Source: Anolis sagrei (lineage: Eukaryota > Chordata > Lepidosauria > Squamata > Anolidae). From it: DNA of 64,000 nt. Made by a program: the position numbers and the translations under genes. Shown here in pieces: positions 23,391 to 34,000 of the stretch; position 1 is the first letter of the stretch, and each line of letters starts with the position of its first letter. Where the stretch lies: contig NC_090034.1 of assembly GCF_037176765.1 (NCBI RefSeq), positions 22,026,875 through 22,090,874 of the forward strand, written 5' to 3'. The notes under the pieces were generated by a model. That model was not told the origin of the DNA and did not search any database. It saw only the letters and a program-made list of their open reading frames with translations.

Positions 23391-25043
23391 CTAACAGCAA
23401 GCCCTGAGTGCAGAGGGCTCCCTCTTGGCTCACATCCCTCCCCAAAACACCCTTTTGCAAGATATTCATTGGGGTTCCCCAGTATCTCCTGGACACTCTG
23501 AGCTATGTTTTAACCTGCCAGATTATGCTTGCAATGCTGCTTCACCTGGAAGATGAGGCTCTGAAACCTAGTAATAGAGGGAAAAAACAATGTACCGTAT
23601 TGTCTTCACTTCCAGCCACTGGAATCCAGGCAAAGAGACCAAAAGAGGGGTGATCTGGAGAGAGAGAAAGGGAAGAGGCTGAATGAGAGGAAGAGAATGA
23701 GAGGAGACCCCTTTTCATGCCCTATTCTGTGGCCACCAAAGAGGATAGCTGTCCACTTTGGGGATCTTATCGGCCTAAAAAGGAGAAACGTTTGGCCAGT
23801 CAGGTTTTTGTAGTCCAAAAGATCTGGAGAGCCAAAGTCCCTTAAGAATAACATCAAGACTGTCCCCTCCATTGCAACAGGAACACGGGAAGCGCTTCGC
23901 TCCACAGGAAGGAGTCGAAATGGCACAAAGTGACCATGGAGACAGAGTCATCCCATTATCCTTCCTAGCTTTTGGAGGCGATGCAAAGAAACATATTTTG
24001 GTATCAAATGTGGAATCTGGGGGTGAGTGCAATTCAGTTTTTAAACCAGACCTCAGCTTGTTTCCAAAAATCTTTGAGACCATAAAGGGTGCAGAACCAA
24101 CCCTGCAAGGCAGGCCACAGCACTCACCGTTTCATTGACGCTGAGCACCAAATTCTGGTATTCAGGAGACTCTGGATTTCGGAGGCTCCTGGAAAAGTCC
24201 ATGTCCAGGACAAGCTCACAGGGGACGCGCAGGAGAGCAGCTGAAGGAGCAGAGAGATGCGCCAAAAGTGGGGGAAAGGGGAGAAGAAAGGGATTATCTT
24301 CAAGTGGCTTCCCTGCTCAGGGCCTTCAAAGGGGCCATGGGTCCTTGGGGTTGGATACTAAATGTGTGGAAAATGGGACATGGGACATGGAACAGAGCAT
24401 GCAGGGGCATCTCCAAAAGCTAAGGGGAGAGAGAAGGGAAAATGCATCCCTCCAGGTGGGTATTACTATTATCGTTATTAATATTGTTATTCCAGGAACA
24501 ATTGTGTCTCTATGGGGATAAAGGATCAGAGGTATCATTGAGAAGGGCCAGCCCAAGCAGATGATAATGATAATTTTAGTATTGTTAACTGCTTTGAATC
24601 TCTTCAAAGATAGTAGCTGTATTGGATTGTTGTTACTATTATTCTTATTGATAACAACAACAACAATAATAAAAACAACAACAAATAAGAATAATAAGAA
24701 TAAACGTCTCTCTGGCAAGAAAACTCTGGCATGGTCATCATATTGGAGTGAGCAGGAAAATAGCAATAATAATAATAATAATAATACAAAGATTCTGGCA
24801 CAAGCCAGTAAAGGTGGTCCCAGTGGTGATTGGCACACTGGATGCAGTGCCTAAAGACTTGGCCTGCACTTAAACACAATCGGCGCTGCCAGCTGCAGAA
24901 GGCCACCTTACTGGGATCTGCACGCATGTTTTGCCAATACATCACACTGTCCTAGACACTTGGGAAGTGTCCAACGTGTGATCCAATACAACAGCCAGCA
25001 GAGTGATCTTGTCTGCTGTGGACGTGTCTTGTTGTGTTTCAAA

Positions 25044-25075
<32 letters not shown>

Positions 25076-28000
25076 ATAATAATAATAATAATAATGTGAC
25101 AATTGAAAGAAGGGTGGTGCATCAATGAGGTGGATACATATCATCTGGTGCCAGGAGCCATCCAGGAGCAGATATATTTCCTGGCCCACAGAGCCTTAAA
25201 AGACCCGCTTTCCAAGGGGACCTTCCCACTCCCTCCCAAACAGGCAATTCATGGGCAAGGCCATCCCAGCAATATCTGCCCCGCTCTCACCTTTCAGAAG
25301 GGGTGGCTGGTTCTCTGCCACAAAGATGGGGGGTGCCCTAGGGCCGCTTTCCCTCGGCGGGGTCTTCCCTGTGGCCTCTCCCTCCGGCTGCTCCTCCTCT
25401 GACCCAGGGGCCAGGAGCCAAGTGCTGGCAACTGGGGGCTCCTCCCTGGCAATGCTGCCTAGGTCAGGGGCTGTCATGGGCGGCCAGGTGTTCCAAAAGC
25501 CCCGGGGGGTCTCAGTCGGAGAGATCTGGGGCCAGAGTGTGGCTTCCTCCTTGGGACCAGATCCCGCTTCCCAGCTGTGAGTCCTGTCCACAGATGTCTC
25601 TTGGGTTGCAGAACGATACTCGGGCACCATGGTTGCCTTTTTGGAATGTGGATTGGAGGATGTGGCCATTTTAGGGGGTAGTTCTGGATCCTGGGCCGCC
25701 TCCATGGCATACGGGGCCCCCGAGGGCCACTTGTTTGGGGTGGGGCTCTGGCCAATCATCCCGGGAGTCCTGCCATTGGGGGTCTCTACCATCTCAAACC
25801 CTGTTGGAGCCCCTTCTTGCTTTGCAGAAGGAGAGGGAAGCCTATGTGGTCTCTCTGTGGGGTCTATTGACACCCTAAGACTGTCTGAGGCCTCGATTGC
25901 ATTGGAGCCCAATTCAGCATTTGTGGACCTAATGTGGGGGGCCTGTGTTTGCTGTGTGGGGCCACTCCCTTTTGCAAATAAGGTCCTGAAGGATTCCAAT
26001 GGGGCCTGGAGAGTTCCTGTTTCTTCTCCCGAAGTGGGGAGGGGTCTTTCTAGTGACTCTTCTGCAGCATCCGAAGATAGGAAAGGTCCAAGACTGCCCT
26101 GAGAGGAGTCCGACTGTCTCTTGGGAGCATCCAGAGAGAGCCAGTCCAGGTTGGTGGGCAACGGGAGCAAGTCAGGGGTCTGAGGGTCATCTGAAGCCCC
26201 CACTCCAAGGCTAATGGTAGGGTTGGGGCTATTGCTGGAGATTCTCATCCAATACAGAGGTGAAGATGTTCCCCCAAAAGAAGAGGAGGAGGTGGAGGAG
26301 GTGGAGGAGGTGGTGGAGGAGGTGGTGGAGGAGGAGGAGGAGTAGGAGGAGGAGGAGGAGGAGGAGGAGGAGGGCTCTGCAGATGGGGATGGTGTTGGAA
26401 TCCCTGCCAGGAGTTCTGAGCCATTTCTGCTCTCCTGCAAAGAGACTGTTGTTCCATGGATCCAGGAGGCAACTGAGCTCCCAAACAAACTGTCTTGAAG
26501 CACATCCTCCTCCTCTTTGGCCATTGAGCCTTCTTCGCGGGACTTTGGGGACGCTGGGTGCACAGAGGTCCAAGGCTTTGGAGGCTGGCTTTGAAGAAAG
26601 AGGCTTGGCTTTGTTGCCAGTCCTACAGAGTCCTCATTAGCCCCTGTCTCTCCTGTAGCCATCTGTTGAGAGCTCTGAATGGATGCCGAGGCCAAATCTG
26701 TTGTGCCGGTGGGCATATTTGCCCTCCGTCCTGAGGCTGCAGAGCGGGATGGCAACCACGGGAGAGCTGGCTCAGTAGCTGGCTGTTGTGTCCAAGTGAG
26801 AATCGTGCCCCTGACTTCTGTGCCCCCGATCTGGGCTGTTGGGCTGCAGAATCTCCCATCATTGCAAGGAGTCTCAGTTGGGGCCCCCTCTGACCCTTCT
26901 GCCATGGTGGTGTTAGATCTCTCATCCTTCGTGTCTTTAGCCCCTTTTCCAGCCTCGGTCCAGCTGCGTTGCACCTCCGCATTGGAACCCAGAAGCGATG
27001 GCAAGGATACTTGAGTGGAGGGCCAGCCTCCAGGGCCAGGGCTGGGGTCTCCTTGGGAGGCAGGTGAAGGGGTGGGTGCTGGTCCCATGGTGTCTTTGGG
27101 GTAAACAGATGCAGGGAGCAGGGTCAGCATGGGAAGGAGGGTCATGAACCTGGTTGGGACCAGAGGTAGGGGCAAGCGGGGGTGCCCATTGCCCCCCGAG
27201 ACACCCAGGGACCCCTTGCTCTCTGCTGTTCCAGGGAACTGAGTCCTCCTTGTTGCCCAGTATGCTGATTCAGTGGGAGTTTCTCTATGCAGATGTGTGG
27301 ACAATGCTGGCAAAGTTGGTTGTGGCTGATGAGAGGGCAAGAGAGACCTTGCAGAAGACCCAGAGGAGAGGGAAGGGTCCTGCTGAGCCGCTTGGGATCT
27401 TCTTGGCATCTTCATGGTGTTCGGCTCTTGGCTTGGAGACCCCTGAAGCCCGGAGACCTCTGACACTGCAGGGGAGCAAAGGCATCGCCATCATCATCAC
27501 ATTCATTATTGCCATCATCATCATCACTACCACCACCATCACTATCATCAACATCGTTACCACCACCATCATTGCCATCATCATCATCATTATCATCATC
27601 ACTACCACTACCATTGTCATCATCATCATCACCACCATCATTGCCATCATCAACATCACTACCACCACCATCATTGCCATCATCAACATCATCACTACCA
27701 CCATCATTGCCATCATCATCATCACTACCACCACCATCATTGCCATCATCACCACCACCACCGTAATCATCAATATCATCATTGCCATTAGGAGCCCCCG
27801 GTGGCGGCAAGACTGAAGACTGACAGGTCGGAGGTTTGAATCTGAGGAGAGCGTGGATGAGCTCCCTCTGTCAGCTCCAGCTTCCCATGCCGGGACATGA
27901 GAGAAGCCTCCCAAAAGAATGGTAAAACATCAAAACATCTTGGTATCCCCTGGGCAACATCCTTGCAGACAGCCAATTCTCTCACACCAGAAGCAACTTG

Positions 28001-31000
28001 CAGTTTCGCAAGTCGCTCCTGATACGGAAAAAAAAAATCGCCATTGCCACTATCACCGTAATCCTCATTACCATTGTCAATATCATCATACTCATCATCT
28101 GCATCACCATCATCATTAGCATCAGCATCCTCATCCTCATCACCATCAATTGTATTTACTATCTGCCCCTCCTCTCAGCTCAAGGCGGGGTACAACACAT
28201 TAAAACTCAACACCAAGCAGCATTAGACCGCATCACACTAGAGAATAAATCCACTTTAAATCCGGTTTCTGCCTCCTGCAGAATTCTAGGGTTTGTAGTT
28301 TAAGGAGGAGCTTTTAACAGCCTCATTAAACTACAAACCCCAGAATTCTGCAGGAGGCAGAAACCGGATTTAAAGTTGATTCATTCTCTAGTGTAACGAA
28401 GAGGTACTTAATTTCCACCATCATCATTCTAAATAAGGTTATAATCTGACTTCTCCCCAAATTTGAGGCTTGGGGTAACTCACCTGCACTGGTCACCTTC
28501 ACTTTGATCCATTTTGCAGACAGGCCAATAACAAATTGAGTCTTTTGCACTCAAGAACCTGTCTTGCTGGAGGAGGAAGAGCTGCTTTTCTCTTTCAGCA
28601 TTTAATAATAATATTAGGTAAAGGTAAAGGTTTCCCTTTGACATTAAGTCTAGTTGTGTCCGACTCTGGGGGTTGGTGCTTATCTCCATTTCTAAGTTGA
28701 AGAACTGGCATTGTCCATAGACACCTCAAAGGTCATGTGGCTAGCATGACTGCATGGAGAGCCATTACCTTCCTGCCAGAGCAGGAACAAAGAATAGAAC
28801 AAAGATTAAAATGTCAAAACTAGTAAACTGCAGGTGAGCTTAGCAGAAGGGAAGGGGAAGAAGTACAGAATCCCCACCTATTCCAAGTGGGAACTCTGCT
28901 CTGTTCAAACCACACCAGTTTCCCCAAAAGGGAGGCCGATCCCTTTGCAAACAGGTGGCCAGCTGCAGAGCCAGGAAGGCGAGGATCTCCAGGCCATCAC
29001 ACAAACACTCCAACCAACCCTTTTACAGCCCCATCCTCTACCTATGCCCCTATATCCCTGAATCCAGAATTACCAGAAGCGAGGAATCCTCTACCTATAA
29101 CCCTCCCACAGTCACTGGGAGGATAAGGAAAAGTTCAGCCTCCTTAAACAGGTAACAATGGATGAATATGCCAAAGGAATGCAGGGATGGCAGGGCCGAA
29201 CAGTTGGAGTGACCCAAAGTGCCTTCTTCTCTCTGCCTACCTATCTTGACCCCTCTCGGATGGAAAGGGATGCGTTCTTTCCTTCTCTTCTCCTTCCCTT
29301 GAGTCTTCTCCCGACTTTCCAAGATGGTGCTAAGTTAGAAGCCTGCCTTCTGAGAAACCTTCAGATGAAGCTTAGTTTGAGTTTCCTTTCTCTGCTAATA
29401 ATCATCTGTGGAACTTTTGGTATCTTTACTCATTTCTTGAGACCACTGCAACCCACACCGATGACTGATCAAGTCCTAACGTGGCACATAGAGCCCCCAT
29501 GACCCACTCTATGTCCTGGTGTGGTTTTCAGGACGACGGACCATGGACAATGGGACTTGCAGTATCTTCACTCGTTTCTTGAGACCACTGCAACCCACAC
29601 CAATGACTGATCAAGTCCTAACTTGGCACATAGAGCCCCCATGACCCACTCTATGTCCTGGTGTGGTATCCGGGACGATGGACCATGGACAATGGGATTT
29701 ACAGTATCTTCATCCTGGTGCAGTTTGGAGGACAATGGACCATCAACAATGGGCAGGGGCGGCTCATCCATTACGCGAAGTAAGCGGTCGCAGAACACTT
29801 TTTTTTGCCAGGGGCGCAGAGGCGCCTCTGTAAATGCCCCTCGACTGCCACTTGAGGAGGGCCCCTCAGCCCTAGCAGTCCGGGGGGAGCCTCGGCTTTC
29901 TTGCCTTGCTGTCAGGCAAGCCTCTTCCCAAAGGGGCCGGGCCCTTGATCCTTGCCTAGCCCCTCTCATTCCTACTCCACCCGGCCACCGGGTGTGTGAG
30001 CAGAGCCGGCGCTCAATCGTTCTCTGCATTCGATCCCTTCCCTATGACCGGCTCCCTTTCCCGATCCCCCAGCACTCCACCCTCCTCCTCTCCTCTCCCG
30101 AATCCGTGGGTGGGCCAAGGGGCGGAGCCGCCATGTCTGGCCCGCTTTGGGTCCTGAGGCGTGTCTGAAGACCCCAACGTGCGCACCAAAAGTCGCCTCT
30201 TCTCCTGACTTTCTCTTCAGCCATTGGGACCAAGAGAGAGAGAGAGGTATCTCCGGCTGGAGGTATCTCTCACCTCCGTTTCCTCCTTTGTTTTTGCGCC
30301 TACCTTCAGGAAAGGTGGGCATCTCCACCTCTTTCTCTCTCTCTCTCAGTCCCAATGGCTGAGGAGAAAATAAGGAGAAGAGGTGACTTTTGGTGCACAC
30401 GCTGGGGTCTTCAGGCACACCTCCGGACCCAAAGCGGGCCAGGCAAGGGAGCAAGTGCGGCAAGTGTAGTCACTGGGATGTATAGTTCACCTACAATCAA
30501 AGAGAATTCTGAACTCCACCAATGATGGAATTGAACCAAATATGGCACACAGAACTCCCACGACGAACAGAAAATATATATCAATGATTGGTTGGGGGGG
30601 GGGGCAAAATACTGTTTGCTTACCTTTGAAAATTACCTAGGGCCGCCTCTGACAATGGGACTTCCATATGGGAGTTGTAGTTCACTCACACCCACTGAAC
30701 CAGCTGACATTGGATCTACACTCAGTCTGAGGCAAAGACAAGCAACGCCTTTTTCAAATAACCCGGGCATTGCCAGGTCCCCAAGCTAGTAGAGCAATAA
30801 AGGACCACAGCAAAATGCCCTCAAAGATGTAGCTGATGGAGGGGTCCAGAGGTCTACCTGCCCCAAACCCAACCCTAGGGATGATCCCTGTTTTCATCCA
30901 CAGACCTTCGAACCCTCTTTGGGGCCACCATTGTCCTGAGAAGGAAGCCTGGCCCTGGGGCCCTTCCAAAAAGGCCCAAATTGGGCCCGAAAGAGACAGC

Positions 31001-34000
31001 CCACCCTCCGAGACAGAATCAGCGCATCCTCAGCAGCGCTGGCCCAGCGTCGCCATGGCAACCGGCATTCTCCGGCAGAGAGGCTCTGGGGTCTGCGGAG
31101 GGAGGGGGTTGCCTGGCATCGCTTCGGCTGCAGAAGGGAGCAGAGGCTCCTTACGTTGGCATGTTCACACCCAGGCATAAAGAGGGGAAGCATTGGGAGA
31201 AATCTGGGGGAAAGGGCTCCCTGGGCATGGGGTGCGGGTGGGGGAGTCCATGTTATCTCCCCAGAGCAGGAATCTGGTTGAGGCCATGCTGGTGCTGCTG
31301 GTAAGAGGGAGGCAGGAAGGAAGGAAGGAAGGAAGGAAGGAAGGAAGGAAGGAAGGGGCCAGGGAGAAGCCAAACCCTGGAAAATGTGCAAAAAAACCTA
31401 CATGATAGCAGCACCCGTTTCTCAGTGGAAAGTGTGCTGCTGTGATTGTGGAGCTTTTGTTGTTGTAGCAAGGATTTACACAAATGTGAAGCAAAGCACA
31501 GCCAAAATGGAAGGACAGAACTGCAAGAGGTTTCCAGAAATAATATTGGCTTGGTCTTATTATGAATATTCGTTTCTAGCATTTGCAAGGAGACCCAAAG
31601 CTGCATTTGGAAGGGGATTAAGATTAAAAGCACACACACACACACACACACACAAGTCTCCCAGAAAAAAGAGAGGAGGCAAATGGGGAAGATGAAGAGG
31701 AGGAGAATCAGAAGAGTGAAGGTGAATCCTTTTCACTGGGTTGCTGTGAGTTTTCCAGGCTGTATGGTCATGTTCCAGAAGCATTCTCTCCTGACATTTT
31801 GCCCACATCTATGGCAGGGAACTTCAGGGGCTATGAGGTTGGTTGGAAACTAGGCAAGTGAGGTTTATATATCTATGGAATGTCCAGGTTGGGAGAAAGA
31901 ACTCTTGTCTGTTTGAGGGAAGTGTCAATGTTGCAATTGGCCAGCATGATTAGCATTTAATGGCCTTGCAGCTTCAAAGTCTGGCTGCTTCCTGCCTGGT
32001 GGAATCCTTTTTTTGGGAAATGGTCTTGTAGCAAGATTGCGTCTTGCAGACAAGAATCAATTAGGGCCACCTAAAACCTCCCAACAAAGGATCCCCCAGG
32101 CAGTAACCAGCCAGGCTTTGAATCTACAAAGTCATTCAATGCTAATCAGGGTGTGCAAAGAACAACACTAAAAAAACAGGGGAATTCCTGAGAAGAAACT
32201 ATCAGGGACAGCTAACACCTCCCCAAAAAGGACGCCTCCAGGCAGAAAGCAGCCAGGCTTTGAAGCTGCAAGGCCATTAAATTATAATCAAGCTGGCAAT
32301 TGCAACATTCACACTTGCGTTCAACAGACAAGAATTCATTCTCCCATTCTGGACATTCCACAGGTATATAAACCCTGCTTGCCTAGTTTCCAACAGACCT
32401 CACAACCTCTCAGGATGCCTGCCGTAGATGTGGGTGAAATGTCAGGAAAGAATGCTTGTGGAACATGGCCAGACACCCCAAGGAATAGAATGACAGAGTT
32501 GGAAAAGACCCCAAAAGACTATTATGGTTTTTATCTCTCTGTCTTAACACTGTTGATGGCAAGCTGCAAGGAGACACTGGCAATAAATCCATATAGGATT
32601 GTTATTATTTATTTCTACCCCACTTTCTTCCCTGTAGGGAGGGACTCAAACCGGATCTGAACCATGCCATCTAACAACCATTTAAAACAAAGCAAGTGCA
32701 TTTAAAAAAATACCAATAACTGTTCAATATTAGGATGTGGATATAAAATTAAAATACAATTAGAACACATTGGGGGTTTAGTCTAAACTCCAAAGGAGCT
32801 CTGTGGGGTCCGAAATTATCTATTCTTCAATTCACTGAAAGGGAGCAGATGCTGACATGGCAGGAACATGGGAAAGAAGGGACTCTATTTGGACTGCCAA
32901 GTGGACTCTAGTTGGACTCCTCCTTTGGGGGATTTCAAGAAGAGACTGATGGCCATCTATCAGGAGGGCTTGAATTGTGCTTTTTCTGTATGGAAGACCC
33001 TTGGGAGGGAGGGTCCCTTCTGACTCTAGCTCTGTTTCTCCATGAGGCTGGATGGGCATCTGTCAGGAGGGCTTTGATTGTGCCTTCCTTCCTGCCAGCA
33101 GGGGTTGGACTGGATGGCCTCTGAGGGTCCCTTCCAACTATAAGAGTCTTTCATTTTTTGTGAGCCTGCTCATGTATCTAGGAGGCTGGGCGGGCATCTG
33201 TTGGGAGGGATTGGGTGGTGTCCTAGGATGGAGATGGAGATTTTTGATTTACCGTGAGCCTGCTCATTTCTATAAGGCAGGGTGGCCATCTGTCGGGAGG
33301 GATTAGATAGTGTCCTTCTGTGACAGATGGGGAATGGATTAGACTTCCGACTCTAGGATTCTATAGCTGTGTTTCTCCATGAGCTTGCTCATGCCTATGA
33401 AGCTGGGTGTGCATCTGTTGGGAGGGATTGGGTGGTGTCCTAGGATGGGGATGGAGATTTTTTTCCCCCCTTGAGCCTTCTCATTTCTATAAGGCTGGGT
33501 GGCCATCTGTCGGGAGGGATTCGATAGTGTCCTTCCTCTATGGCAGATGGGGGATGGATTAGATGGCCCTGCCATGGATGAGTCCCTTCCAACTCTAAAA
33601 TTCTCTAGCTGTGTTTCCCCATGAGCCTGCTCATGCCTATGAGGCTGGGTGAGCACCTGTTGGGAGGGGGTTGGACTGGATGGCCTTTGAGGGACCCCTT
33701 CTAACTGTAAGAGCTTTCGATTCTCCATAAGCCTGCTCATTTGTCTAGGAGGCTAGGTGGCCATCTGTTGGGAGGGATTGGGTGGTGTCTAGGGGAGGAT
33801 GGAATCATAGAACTGTTAAGAGACCCATCCCCATTCCAGGAGACTACCCAATCTCTCCCAACAGATGGCCACCCAGTCTCCTTGGCACACACTCGGGGGG
33901 GCGATGGGCGCGGCAGTCAAGTTTCCTAGGGATCAGGTCTCCTTGGAAGGGTCTTCCTTCTCCCGAAGGGCCAAAGACAGACCCACCCCTCCCCAGCGGC

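Noticed and set aside
27285-27914. Met/Val-rich minus-strand frame
   Set aside because: Translation of a CAT/CAC triplet array; low complexity.
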